45,854 nt of DNA from Syntrophaceae bacterium (GTDB lineage Bacteria > Desulfobacterota > SM23-61), in NCBI GenBank assembly GCA_013388675.1, contig JACAEW010000028.1:1-45854 (forward strand), given 5' to 3'. Under the pieces are notes generated by a model. It saw nothing but the letters and a program-made list of their open reading frames with translations, made no database searches and had not been told where the DNA came from. Position numbers and translations under genes: made by a program. Below, piece by piece: positions 33,342 to 42,412 of the stretch. Every line of letters starts with the position of its first letter. Within the stretch, counting starts at the first letter, position 1.

Positions 33342-35126
33342 ATGGAGAAGGTCAATATCACCATCAACGGCCGAAAGATCAGCGCACCGGCCGGGACCAC
33401 CGTGCTTCGGGCGGCGCAGGATGCGGGAATCGACATCCCCACTCTGTGCAACCACCCTGCGTTGGCACCCATCGGTGTTTGCCGGGTCTGTCTCGTGGAA
33501 GTGAAAGGGATGCCCGCCTTTCAACCGGCCTGCACCTCACTCGTGACCGAGGGGATGGAAGTCCAGACCGAGACGCCACCCCTGGTGGAGGCGCGCAAGT
33601 TCATCCTGGACATGCTCTTTTCCGAAAGAAACCACTTCTGCATGTACTGCGAGATGAGCGGCAACTGTGAACTTCAGAACCTAGGCTACCGGTACGGCTT
33701 GGATCATTGGGTATATCCCACCTACAACAAGCCCTTCCCGATCGACGCCACCCACCAGCATCTCCTGCTGGAGCACAACCGGTGCGTCCTGTGCCGCCGG
33801 TGTATCCGTTCCTGCGCCGAACTCACCGCCAACCACACCTTGGACATGCGGAGGCGAGGCATTGAATCCATGGTGCAGGCGGATACGAATGTCCCCTTCG
33901 GGGATTCGTCCTGCATTTCCTGCGGCGGATGCGCGCAAGTCTGCCCCACGGGGGCCATCTTCGACAAGCGAAGCGCCTACATGGGGCCGGATAAAAAGAT
34001 GGATCACGTCCAGAGCACTTGCACCCAGTGCAGCCTGGGGTGTTCCACGAAGGTCTTCACCCGCGGCGACTTGGTGGTCCGGGTGGACGGAGACTGGGAT
34101 GGGGCGGTAAACGGGGGACGGCTCTGCAAGAAGGGCCGGTTCGATCCCCTGAATGACGAGCGCAAGAGGTTGACCCGTCCCTTGATCCGGGGAAGAGGGG
34201 GGCTGGGCCCGGCAAGCTGGGAGGAAGCCCTGCAGGCCGTGGTCGAGCGCATGTCCGGCGCCCGGGCCCAGGACATCGGGGTGCTGACTTCCAGCCGTCT
34301 TACCAATGAGGCCTTATATCAGGTCAAGCAGTTGTTCCGCCAGGAAATGAAGGTGACCAACCTGGGCCTTCTGAACGGGGGAGCCCCCAAAGTGTTCGAA
34401 AAAGCACAAGGGTCGCTGGCCGACATTTCCAAGGGAGACCTGATCCTGGTGGTCGGCGCGGACCCGGTCAAAGACCAGCCGGTCGCTTCTTACCTGGTGA
34501 AAGGGGCCGTCGACAAGGGATCGCGGTTGATCGTGGTGGACGGAAAGGACAACGGACTCGCCCCCTTCGCTCACCAGCGCCTGGAGATGGCCGAGGCCGA
34601 CAAGGCCGTGGACACGGCCCAGCGGGCGACCCGTCCGGTCGTTCTGTACGGCCCGGGGCTCACGGAAAAGGCAGCCAACTCCCTGAGAAAGCTTCAAACG
34701 AAGGCCGCCTTCGTGGCTCTGGAACCGGGAGTCAACACCCGCGCGGCGGCGGCTTTCGGATTGCAGAACGGCTTCCAGCCCCAGGCGGCCAAGGTGCTCT
34801 ATCTAATGCTGGGCGAGCAGCGCTGGGACGGGGAGGACCTTCTGAAGCAGGCGGCCAAGGACGCCTTTATCGTGGTCCAGGCCGGCTATGAATCTTCCCT
34901 GACCCAACAGGCGGATGTGGTGCTGCCCGCGGCCATTTGGTCGGAACAGGCCGGCAGCTTGACCAATACGGAGGGCCGGTTGCTGAAAATCAACCGGGCG
35001 CTGGAACCCCGGGGAGAGGCCAAGCCGGACCTGGAAATCATCTCCCTGCTGGCGAATAAACTGGGAAAGAAAATCGCGACCTCGCTGGACGAGATTTCAG
35101 CTCGCGCAGCCCAGGAACTCAAGTGA
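33342..35126 (+). CDS. NuoG/HoxU-like iron-sulfur subunit with short MopB part
   Basis: A 594-residue electron-relay subunit. Sites: [2Fe-2S] at Cys36/47/50/64; His-ligated [4Fe-4S] at His98, Cys100, Cys103, Cys109; ferredoxin clusters at Cys148/151/154/158 and 191/194/197/201; MopB-type cluster at Cys227/230/234/262. The following MopB region is only about 330 residues and lacks the C-terminal dinucleotide-binding domain, so it is a structural remnant. HoxU of NAD-reducing hydrogenases ends earlier (about 240 residues). It should connect the diaphorase subunits to the hydrogenase small subunit, whose gene lies 14 nt downstream. AAAGGAGG precedes the ATG. Confidence 0.9.
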   Translation: MEKVNITINGRKISAPAGTTVLRAAQDAGIDIPTLCNHPALAPIGVCRVCLVEVKGMPAFQPACTSLVTEGMEVQTETPPLVEARKFILDMLFSERNHFCMYCEMSGNCELQNLGYRYGLDHWVYPTYNKPFPIDATHQHLLLEHNRCVLCRRCIRSCAELTANHTLDMRRRGIESMVQADTNVPFGDSSCISCGGCAQVCPTGAIFDKRSAYMGPDKKMDHVQSTCTQCSLGCSTKVFTRGDLVVRVDGDWDGAVNGGRLCKKGRFDPLNDERKRLTRPLIRGRGGLGPASWEEALQAVVERMSGARAQDIGVLTSSRLTNEALYQVKQLFRQEMKVTNLGLLNGGAPKVFEKAQGSLADISKGDLILVVGADPVKDQPVASYLVKGAVDKGSRLIVVDGKDNGLAPFAHQRLEMAEADKAVDTAQRATRPVVLYGPGLTEKAANSLRKLQTKAAFVALEPGVNTRAAAAFGLQNGFQPQAAKVLYLMLGEQRWDGEDLLKQAAKDAFIVVQAGYESSLTQQADVVLPAAIWSEQAGSLTNTEGRLLKINRALEPRGEAKPDLEIISLLANKLGKKIATSLDEISARAAQELK

Positions 35127-35140
35127 AAGGAGAACCAACG

Positions 35141-35686
35141 ATGGCCAAAGTCAAGATCGCGACGGACTGGCTGGCCGGATGCGCGGGATGCCACATGTCC
35201 TTTTTGGACATCGATGAACGCATCGTCCAGCTGCTGGATAAGGTGGAATTTACCTCGAGCCCGGTGACGGACCTGAAACATCCCCCGAAAGAGGGGGTAA
35301 CCGTGGGGATTTTAGAGGGAGCCATTTGTAACACTCACAACGTGGAGGTGGCCAAGCAGATGCGCGAGCGCTGCCAGATCCTGATTGCCGTGGGCGACTG
35401 CGCCACCTTCGGCGGGGTTCCGGCCATGCGCAACCTCGTGGGCACCCGGGAAGCCTTAAAACGGGCCTACCTGGATACCGAGACCACCGTCGGAGGCTTG
35501 ATTCCAGATTCGACGGAGCTGGGAAAACCGCTGGAAACGGTGGTGGGCGTGGATAAAGTGGTAAAAGTGGACCTCTTCATCCCGGGATGCCCGCCGCGGG
35601 CGGACGCCTTTTTTTACGCCTTGTCGGAATTGCTCGCCGGGCGAACCCCGGTGGTTCTGCCCCCAGAACATTTCGTGTACGATTAA
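35141..35686 (+). CDS. [NiFe]-hydrogenase small subunit, HoxY/HydS type
   Basis: A 181-residue subunit with one proximal [4Fe-4S] cluster: Cys14 and Cys17 (AGCAGCH), Cys87 (VGDCATFGG) and Cys150 (PGCPPR). It lacks a Tat signal and the medial/distal cluster domain, as in cytoplasmic group 3 enzymes (HoxY, MvhG, HydS). The ATG at 35141 is chosen for its AAAGGAG. It transfers electrons between the active-site subunit and the NuoG-like relay. The large-subunit gene follows after 12 nt. Confidence 0.93.
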   Translation: MAKVKIATDWLAGCAGCHMSFLDIDERIVQLLDKVEFTSSPVTDLKHPPKEGVTVGILEGAICNTHNVEVAKQMRERCQILIAVGDCATFGGVPAMRNLVGTREALKRAYLDTETTVGGLIPDSTELGKPLETVVGVDKVVKVDLFIPGCPPRADAFFYALSELLAGRTPVVLPPEHFVYD

Positions 35687-35698
35687 AGGAGAAAGATT

Positions 35699-37132
35699 AT
35701 GGCGGCTCAAAAGATAACGATTGAACCGATTACCCGCATCGAAGGCCACGGGAGAGTTACCATTCATCTGAATGACCAAGGAAAGGTGGAAAAATCCTTT
35801 TTCCATGTGGACGAATTCCGCGGCTTGGAAAAATTCAGCGAAGGCCGTCCTTATTTCGAAATGACCCAGCTCACCCAGCGGATCTGCGGGATTTGCCCGG
35901 TGAGTCACCACTTGGCCGCAGCCAAGGCCTGCGACGCGGTCGCTCGGACCGAACCCACCCGGCCGGCCAAGCTGCTGCGGGAACTCATGCATATGGGCCA
36001 GATGGTGCAATCCCACGGAATGCACTTCTTCCACCTGGCGGCGCCCGACCTCGTGCTCGGCTTTGATGCCGATCCGGCCGAGCGGAATGTGTTCGGAATC
36101 ATCAAGGCGGACCCCCAGCTGGCGCTGAAGGCCGTGAACCTGCGCCGCTACGGCCAGCAGATCATCGAGAGACTGGGGGGAAAGCGGGTCCATCCCAATT
36201 TCGCCGTTCCGGGCGGGGTCAACGCCCCCCTTTCTTCGAAGGATCGGGATGCCGTCGCCGGTGAATTGAAGACGATGGTCGAAATCGCCAAAGTGGCGGT
36301 GGGCATCGGCAAGGGCTGGTTGGAAGCCAACAAGGACCTGGCTGCTTCCTTCGCCACATTCCCGTCGAATTACATGGGGTTGGTGGACATGGAAGGCGGG
36401 CTCCAGCTCTACGACGGGGAGATCCGGGTGAAGGACGCCCAGGGTAAATTCGTAGCCCAGTTCAAGTCGGAGCATTATCTCTCCCATGTAGCCGAGCATG
36501 TGGAACCCTGGTCTTTCCTCAAATTTCCCTACTACCGCAAGCTCGGCTGGCCGGGAGGAATGTACCGGGTCGGCCCCCTGGGACGCTTGAACGTGGCGGA
36601 TAAGATCGGCACGCCCCTGGCCAACGAGGAGTTCAAGCTTTTCAGGCAGATCAACGGGGGCAAGCCGGTGGAAGGCTCTCTCTTCTACCACTATGCGCGA
36701 TTGATCGAAATCGTCTATTCCCTGGAGCGCATTGGTCAGCTTCTGGATGATCCGGACATCCTTTCCAACGACATTCGTGCCTACCCGCCCCCCACGAGAG
36801 TCCCGGGTCAGGGAGTGGGGGTGATCGAGGCTCCCCGAGGGACCCTCTTCCACGATTACAGCACGGATGAAAACGGGCTTTTGACCCGGGTCAACCTCAT
36901 CGTGGCCACCGGCAACAACAACTGGGCTATGCATACCGCCTCCGGACTGGTGGCCAAGGCCTTCGTGGACGGAACCAAGCTCACCGAAGGGATGCTGAAC
37001 CGGGTGGAGGCGGCCATCCGTTGCTACGATCCCTGCCTCTCCTGCTCCACCCATGCCATCGGCAAAATGCCCCTGGAGATTACCCTGGTGGATGCGGATG
37101 GCACGGTCCTGGACCGCATTTCCCGGTCTTGA
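35699..37132 (+). CDS. [NiFe]-hydrogenase large subunit, group 3 HoxH/HydL type
   Basis: A 477-residue catalytic subunit that splits or makes H2. NiFe(CN)2CO ligands are Cys63 and Cys66 in RICGICPVSH and Cys446 and Cys449 in DPCLSCSTH. A 25-residue tail after His452 is the expected target of the maturation protease, whose gene lies next. Sequence motifs and partners place it in group 3 (NAD(P)-linked, cytoplasmic), nearest HoxH of group 3d or HydL of the bifurcating HydABCSL enzyme of Acetomicrobium mobile; I cannot decide the subgroup by eye. Cysteine, not selenocysteine, is used. A strong terminator follows. Confidence 0.95.
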   Translation: MAAQKITIEPITRIEGHGRVTIHLNDQGKVEKSFFHVDEFRGLEKFSEGRPYFEMTQLTQRICGICPVSHHLAAAKACDAVARTEPTRPAKLLRELMHMGQMVQSHGMHFFHLAAPDLVLGFDADPAERNVFGIIKADPQLALKAVNLRRYGQQIIERLGGKRVHPNFAVPGGVNAPLSSKDRDAVAGELKTMVEIAKVAVGIGKGWLEANKDLAASFATFPSNYMGLVDMEGGLQLYDGEIRVKDAQGKFVAQFKSEHYLSHVAEHVEPWSFLKFPYYRKLGWPGGMYRVGPLGRLNVADKIGTPLANEEFKLFRQINGGKPVEGSLFYHYARLIEIVYSLERIGQLLDDPDILSNDIRAYPPPTRVPGQGVGVIEAPRGTLFHDYSTDENGLLTRVNLIVATGNNNWAMHTASGLVAKAFVDGTKLTEGMLNRVEAAIRCYDPCLSCSTHAIGKMPLEITLVDADGTVLDRISRS

Positions 37133-37155
37133 AAAAAACGAGGGACTACCCCCCG

Positions 37156-37196
37156 CCGGCGAATGGGCCCCGGTGCTCATTCGCCGGTTATTTTTT
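37156..37196 (+). terminator. Strong intrinsic terminator after the large-subunit gene
   Basis: A perfect 10-bp stem (CCGGCGAATG at 37156-37165, CATTCGCCGG at 37178-37187) with a 12-nt loop is followed by TTATTTTTT. It is placed between the structural and maturation genes, so the latter depend on read-through or a further promoter. Confidence 0.85.
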
Positions 37197-37224
37197 GCGC
37201 CCGGGCGGGATCGATGAGGTTCGC

Positions 37225-37710
37225 ATGCCCCGCAGCCTAATTCTCGGGTTCGGCAATATCGACCGCGCGGACGATGGCGCGGCCTTTTTCGTAGTCAATG
37301 CCCTGCGTCAGCGCCTGGGCCAAAAGCCCCTTCCCGAGGACGAAACCGGCCTGGAGGAACTTGGCTCGAAGGTCGATTCCGTTTTTCTTTCGCAATTGAC
37401 TCCCGAGCTCCTGGAAATTTTGGTCGGCTACCAGCAAGTTATTTTTGTGGACGCCCATGTGTACGAGAACGTGGATGCGCTGCACTGCCAGCCTGTATCT
37501 CCCGCCTATGCCCCCTCGACCTTCACCCATCACCTGACCCCGGCGGCCTTTCTGGCACTGCTCAAGGCCCTCTACCATCATGAACCCGCCGGGCACCTGG
37601 TGTCCCTGCGCGGGTACGACTTCGACTTCCATCGCGACCTTTCCCCGGAAACGGAGGCCCTTGTCAAGCCGGCGGTGGAGTATATTTTCAAGTTGATCAA
37701 TAATCCATAG
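37225..37710 (+). CDS. Hydrogenase maturation protease (HycI/HoxW/HyaD family)
   Basis: A 161-residue endopeptidase that removes the large-subunit C-terminal tail after Ni insertion. The N-terminal motif LILGFGNIDRADDGAAFFV includes the first metal-binding acidic residue (Asp17/Asp18 region), FVDAHV carries the second, and the His-rich stretch FTHHLTP the third. The ATG at 37225 is the only start that begins with the beta-strand motif. It lies 29 nt past the terminator. Confidence 0.88.
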   Translation: MPRSLILGFGNIDRADDGAAFFVVNALRQRLGQKPLPEDETGLEELGSKVDSVFLSQLTPELLEILVGYQQVIFVDAHVYENVDALHCQPVSPAYAPSTFTHHLTPAAFLALLKALYHHEPAGHLVSLRGYDFDFHRDLSPETEALVKPAVEYIFKLINNP

Positions 37711-37796
37711 AGTCCCCCTACGTATTTTTGAAACCATTCTCGTCAGGGGCCGGGGGGAGGTCTTTTATCCCCGAGGCCCGACTGATTCCGATGGAG

Positions 37797-37816
37797 GGGC
37801 GCCCGGCCGGGCGCCC
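37797..37816. repeat. GC-rich palindrome before hypF
   Basis: GGGCGCCCGGCCGGGCGCCC is a perfect 20-nt palindrome in the 219-nt gap before hypF. It has no T-run, so it is probably not an intrinsic terminator. The rest of the gap shows no gene or clear promoter. Confidence 0.5.
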
Positions 37817-37929
37817 AAAAGACAAGCAGGGATGGATCATTGACGGCCCGGCGAAGAAACGGGTATCATGGCATGGACCTTTGAAAGGGACGTTTCACGT
37901 TCCCCGAAGCCAAGGAAGAGGAGACGATC

Positions 37930-40236
37930 TTGGAAAGAATCCCCCAAGAGAATTCAATGTTGCGCCGTTCCTTTGAGCTGAGTGGGGTTGTCCAGGGAGT
38001 GGGGTTTCGGCCCTATGTTTACAGCCTTGCCCGTAAGTATTCCTTGCAGGGCTGGGTTAAAAATTCATCGGCCGGGGTCCACCTCGAAGTGGAAGGTCCC
38101 CTGCAAACGATTGAACAGTTTACCGAACAGCTTCCGCTTCAAGCCCCTCCCCGGTCGCGGATCGAATCTTTGAAGTTTTCGGACCTGGCCCCCGCCGGAT
38201 ATCTAGGTTTCGAAATCCGGGAAAGCCAGGAAGAGGAGGGGAAGTATCAACTGATTTCCCCCGACATCGCAACCTGCTCCGCCTGCCAGGAAGAGATTTT
38301 TAACCCTTCGGACCGCCGCCACCGGTACCCTTTCACCAACTGCACGAACTGCGGCCCTCGTTTTACTATCATCGAGGATATCCCCTACGACCGGCCCAAG
38401 ACCACCATGGCCCCATTCCGCATGTGCCCGGATTGCCGCAGGGAATACGAGGACCCGGGAGACCGCAGGTTCCATGCCCAGCCCAATGCCTGCCCCGTTT
38501 GCGGCCCCCAGCTCCAGCTCGTCGATGCGGAGGGGAAACCGATACCCGCATCGGACCCGATTGCCTTCGCCATCCGGGTCCTGAAAGAAGGAAAAATCTT
38601 GGCCATCAAGGGCCTGGGCGGTTTTCTCCTGGCCTGTGATGCCCAAGCCCCGCCGGCTGTCGAGGCGCTGCGCCAGAGGAAGCATCGGCCGGACAAGCCC
38701 TTCGCGGTCATGCTGCCGGACCTCTCCTGCGTGCGGGAACATTGCCGGGTAAACCCGGAAGAGGAGAAACTCCTCCAATCCCCGGAGAGTCCTATTGTCC
38801 TTCTCCCCTGGAAAAGGAATTCTTCCATTGCCCGGGCCGTGGCCCCTGGACAGAAATACTTGGGAGTCATGCTTCCCTACACTCCCCTGCATCACCTGCT
38901 GATGAAAGAGTCGGGAATGTGCCTGGTCATGACCAGCGGGAACCGGAGTGAGGAGCCCATTTCCAAGGATAACGAGGAGGCCCTCATCCGGCTGAAAGGA
39001 ATTGCCGATGCCTTCCTCCTTCACGACCGGGGCATCTTCGTGCAGTACGACGACAGCGTCACGACGGTGATCCGGGGGCAGAATTACGTGCTCCGCCGCG
39101 CCCGGGGATACGCGCCTTTCCCCATCCGCCTTTCCTTTTCCACCCGTCCCGTTCTGGCCTGCGGGGGCGAATTAAAAAACACCTTCTGCCTGACCCGGGA
39201 TGGCTATGCTTTCGTGAGCCAGCACATCGGGGACCTGGAAAACCTGGAGACCCTGGAGCATTTTCAGCGGACCGTGGAGATTTACCAGAAGCTCTTTCGG
39301 ATTCAACCGGAAGTCGTGGCCTACGATCTCCATCCCGAATACCTTTCCACGAAATTCGCCCTAAGCCTGCCGGGGAAAAAAGTTGGGATTCAGCACCACT
39401 TCGCTCACCTGGCCGGCTGCCTGGCCGAAAACGGCGAGGCAGGCCCGGCCATCGGCCTATCCTTCGACGGCCTGGGTTATGGAACCGACGGAGCCCTTTG
39501 GGGAGGGGAGTTTCTGGTGGGGGATTTTCGGTCGTTCCGGCGAAAAGCCCATTTCGAGTACCTCCCCGTGCCCGGGGGAGAGGCCGCCATCCGCCATCCC
39601 TGGAGAATGGCGCTGAGCTATGTCTATTGCCTTTTGGGAAAAGAGCGGGTGTTTCAGGCCCTTCCTCTTTTCGCCCGCGCGGCCCGGGCGAGCGGACCGG
39701 GGGAGGAGAAGGTCCGAATCATCCTCCAGCAGATCGACCGAAGGATGAACACGCCCCTCACCTCATCCTGCGGCCGGCTCTTCGACGGGGTTTCGGCCCT
39801 CCTGGGTATCTGCCCGTCGATCTCTTTCGAAGGGCAGGCGGCCATGGAGCTGGAAATGATCGCCGATTCGGAGGAAAAAGGAGCGTATGAATTTTTCTTC
39901 GAGTGCGTTGGAGATCAGGAAATCATCCGACTGCGGCCGCTGATCGAAGGGGTCCTCCGGGACCTGGAAGAGGGAATTTCCCCTTCCCTTATCTCGGGCA
40001 GATTTCATAACACCCTGGTCCGGATCGGGGTTACTCTTTGCCAGAAGATCCGCCAAGAGGGAGGCCCGGAAAAAGTTACCCTGAGCGGGGGCGTTTTCCA
40101 GAACCGCCTTCTCCTGGAGAGGATGAAAGAGAGGCTGGAAGGGGCCGGGTTCAAAGTCCTCGTTCACCGCCAGGTTCCCTGCAACGACGGCGGCCTCTCC
40201 CTGGGCCAGGCGGTGATCGCCAATTTCATCGACTGA
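37930..40236 (+). CDS. hypF: Carbamoyltransferase HypF
   Basis: A 768-residue maturation factor that makes the cyanide ligand precursor from carbamoyl phosphate and passes it to HypE. Domains in order: acylphosphatase (VQGVGFRPYVY, about 20-100), a zinc-binding domain with four CxxC pairs (about 115-200), a YrdC-like domain (about 210-400), and a Kae1-like domain with HHFAHLAGC and SGGVFQNR. The TTG at 37930 is preferred because a GGAAGAGGAG-type ribosome site lies just upstream; the ATG at 37957 would give 759 residues and is nearly as good. Confidence 0.95.
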   Translation: MERIPQENSMLRRSFELSGVVQGVGFRPYVYSLARKYSLQGWVKNSSAGVHLEVEGPLQTIEQFTEQLPLQAPPRSRIESLKFSDLAPAGYLGFEIRESQEEEGKYQLISPDIATCSACQEEIFNPSDRRHRYPFTNCTNCGPRFTIIEDIPYDRPKTTMAPFRMCPDCRREYEDPGDRRFHAQPNACPVCGPQLQLVDAEGKPIPASDPIAFAIRVLKEGKILAIKGLGGFLLACDAQAPPAVEALRQRKHRPDKPFAVMLPDLSCVREHCRVNPEEEKLLQSPESPIVLLPWKRNSSIARAVAPGQKYLGVMLPYTPLHHLLMKESGMCLVMTSGNRSEEPISKDNEEALIRLKGIADAFLLHDRGIFVQYDDSVTTVIRGQNYVLRRARGYAPFPIRLSFSTRPVLACGGELKNTFCLTRDGYAFVSQHIGDLENLETLEHFQRTVEIYQKLFRIQPEVVAYDLHPEYLSTKFALSLPGKKVGIQHHFAHLAGCLAENGEAGPAIGLSFDGLGYGTDGALWGGEFLVGDFRSFRRKAHFEYLPVPGGEAAIRHPWRMALSYVYCLLGKERVFQALPLFARAARASGPGEEKVRIILQQIDRRMNTPLTSSCGRLFDGVSALLGICPSISFEGQAAMELEMIADSEEKGAYEFFFECVGDQEIIRLRPLIEGVLRDLEEGISPSLISGRFHNTLVRIGVTLCQKIRQEGGPEKVTLSGGVFQNRLLLERMKERLEGAGFKVLVHRQVPCNDGGLSLGQAVIANFID

Positions 40237-40259
40237 CCGAAAGCCTTTATCCCAGAGAT

Positions 40260-40284
40260 CCCAGCGCGGTTGGGCCGCGCTGGG
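40260..40284. other. Hairpin ahead of hypD
   Basis: A perfect 10-bp stem (CCCAGCGCGG/CCGCGCTGGG) with a 5-nt loop lies 14 nt before the hypD start. Without a T-run it is not a standard terminator. It may affect hypD translation because it holds the only G-rich stretch near the start. Confidence 0.5.
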
Positions 40285-40298
40285 GGCATAATATCATT

Positions 40299-41381
40299 AT
40301 GAAATACATCGACGAATACCGGGACGGGGAAAAGGCCCGGCCCATCATTGAGGAGATACACCGCCTGGCGGATGAACCGCTGCGGTTCATGGAGGTTTGC
40401 GGGACCCACACCATGTCTATTGCCCGGTATGGGCTGAGGAATGTCCTGCCCCCGACCCTCGAGCTCATCTCCGGGCCCGGCTGCCCGGTTTGCGTGACCT
40501 CACAAAGCGACCTGGACCTGATGATTTCGCTTTGCCAGACGCCGGGGGCCGTCATCACCACCTTCGGGGATATGGTCCGGGTTCCCGGGTCCGAATCCTC
40601 CCTCGCCCGGGAGAGAGCCGGAGGCCGGGATATCCGGGTATTGTACTCCCCGCTGGACGCTATAAAAATAGCGGCCGGCGAACGCGAAAAAAAGGTCATC
40701 TTTTTGGGGGTAGGGTTCGAAACCACCGCTCCGACGATCGCCGCCACGGTCCTGGAGGCCAAGAAGGAAGGGATCAAGAATTTCTTCGTTTTTTCCGCCC
40801 ACAAAACGGTGCCCCGGGCGCTGAAGGCGCTCCTCGACCTGGGGGAGGTGAAGCTGAATGGATTCCTCCTGCCGGGCCATGTGAGCGCAATCATCGGCAG
40901 CCGCCCTTATGAGTTCCTGGCCAGGGATCATGCCATCCCCTGCGTAATTTCGGGTTTCGAACCCCTGGATATTCTCCAATCCGTGCTCCTGCTGGTCCGG
41001 CAGGTGAAGAATCGGACCCCCCGGGTGGCGATTCAATACCGCCGCGGCGTGGACCCAGAAGGCAACCGAAAAGCGCAAGAAATGATGGCCCGGGCCTTTC
41101 AACCGTCGGATGCGGAGTGGCGGGGAATCGGATGGATTCCCGGAACGGGCCTGGCGATTCGGGAGGAACTGGGGGAGTGGGACGCCGCGCGCATCTTTGA
41201 CCTGCCCCGGATGCAGCCCCGGGAAAACCCCGGATGCCGCTGCGGGGAGGTCCTCCGAGGAGTGATCCGGCCGCGGGAATGCGGTTTGTTCGCCAAAGTC
41301 TGCACCCCCGAGAATCCTGTGGGCCCGTGCATGGTTTCGTTCGAAGGCTCATGCGCCGCCGCCCACAAGTACGGCTCATGA
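40299..41381 (+). CDS. hypD: Hydrogenase maturation factor HypD
   Basis: A 360-residue [4Fe-4S] scaffold on which, with HypC, the Fe(CN)2CO group is assembled. The family motifs CGTHT, GPGCPVCVT and the C-terminal cysteine cluster (CRCGEVLRG, ECGLFAKVCTPENPVGPCMVSFEGSCAA) are all present. The ATG at 40299 fits the family's start. It overlaps hypE by 4 nt (ATGA). hypC, normally next to hypD, is absent. Confidence 0.97.
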   Translation: MKYIDEYRDGEKARPIIEEIHRLADEPLRFMEVCGTHTMSIARYGLRNVLPPTLELISGPGCPVCVTSQSDLDLMISLCQTPGAVITTFGDMVRVPGSESSLARERAGGRDIRVLYSPLDAIKIAAGEREKKVIFLGVGFETTAPTIAATVLEAKKEGIKNFFVFSAHKTVPRALKALLDLGEVKLNGFLLPGHVSAIIGSRPYEFLARDHAIPCVISGFEPLDILQSVLLLVRQVKNRTPRVAIQYRRGVDPEGNRKAQEMMARAFQPSDAEWRGIGWIPGTGLAIREELGEWDAARIFDLPRMQPRENPGCRCGEVLRGVIRPRECGLFAKVCTPENPVGPCMVSFEGSCAAAHKYGS

Positions 41382-42412
41382 GTCGGGACGGGAAAATGAA
41401 TCCATCGGAAGACCGAATTCTTTTGGCCCACGGCAGCGGAGGGGAACTCGGCCATCAACTCGTGGCTTCGATCTTCGCCAGGAATTTCCATAACCCCATT
41501 ATCCAGCCCCTGGACGATGCGGCGGTGATTTCCGAAGATGGCGGAAGGTGGGCGTTCACCACCGACAGCTACGTGGTTACCCCGGTTTTCTTCCCTGGGG
41601 GGGATATCGGAAGGCTGGCGGTCTGCGGGACAGTCAACGATCTTTCCATGAGCGGTGCCCAGCCTCTTTATCTCAGCGTCGGCTTCATCATCGAGGAAGG
41701 ATTCTCCCTACCCGACCTGAAAAGAATCGTGGAGTCCATGCAAAGGACCGCCGATGAAGCCGGGGTTGCCATCATCACGGGCGATACCAAAGTGGTCAAC
41801 CGGGGCGCGGCAGATGGAATTTTTATCAACACGGCCGGAATCGGCCGGGTTCCGCCGGGAATCCACATTTCGGGCCATAACGCCCGGCCCGGGGACAAGG
41901 TGCTGGTCAGCGGTACCTTGGGAGATCACGGGGTGGCCATCCTCAGCGCCCGGGAGGGTCTGGATTTTTCCACGGCCCTGGTGAGCGACTGTGCCCCCCT
42001 GAACCATCTCGTCGAGAAATTGATCGCCGCCTCCCCCCACATTCACTGTCTGCGGGATCCCACCCGGGGAGGGCTGTCCAGCACGCTGAACGAGATCGCC
42101 CGCCAGTCGGGCGTGGGAGTCTGGGTCGAGGAAAACCGGATTCCAATAAGGGAAGAAGTTAAGGGCGCCTGCGAGCTTCTGGGGTTTGAACCCTGGAACC
42201 TGGCCAACGAAGGAAAGCTGGTCGCCATCGTGGAGGCTGGGGCTGCCGAAACGATCCTTCGAGAAATGAAAAGCCACCCCCTCGGGCGGGACGCGGCGAT
42301 CATCGGGGAGGTGAAGGATTCCCCCCCCGGAAAAGTGGTCTTGCGCATCCCCATAGGCTCCACCCGCCTTATGGACATGCTGGTGGGCGAGCCGTTACCG
42401 CGAATTTGTTGA
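41378..42412 (+). CDS. hypE: Hydrogenase maturation factor HypE
   Basis: A 344-residue PurM-like ATPase that dehydrates the carbamoylated C-terminal cysteine to thiocyanate. The protein ends PRIC, with the essential terminal cysteine. HGSGG near the N-terminus, DDAAVI, GTVNDLSMSGAQPLYLSVGF and LRDPTRGGLSSTLNE are family motifs. Translationally coupled to hypD. An alternative start lies 18 nt in (ATG at 41396). Confidence 0.97.
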   Translation: MSRDGKMNPSEDRILLAHGSGGELGHQLVASIFARNFHNPIIQPLDDAAVISEDGGRWAFTTDSYVVTPVFFPGGDIGRLAVCGTVNDLSMSGAQPLYLSVGFIIEEGFSLPDLKRIVESMQRTADEAGVAIITGDTKVVNRGAADGIFINTAGIGRVPPGIHISGHNARPGDKVLVSGTLGDHGVAILSAREGLDFSTALVSDCAPLNHLVEKLIAASPHIHCLRDPTRGGLSSTLNEIARQSGVGVWVEENRIPIREEVKGACELLGFEPWNLANEGKLVAIVEAGAAETILREMKSHPLGRDAAIIGEVKDSPPGKVVLRIPIGSTRLMDMLVGEPLPRIC

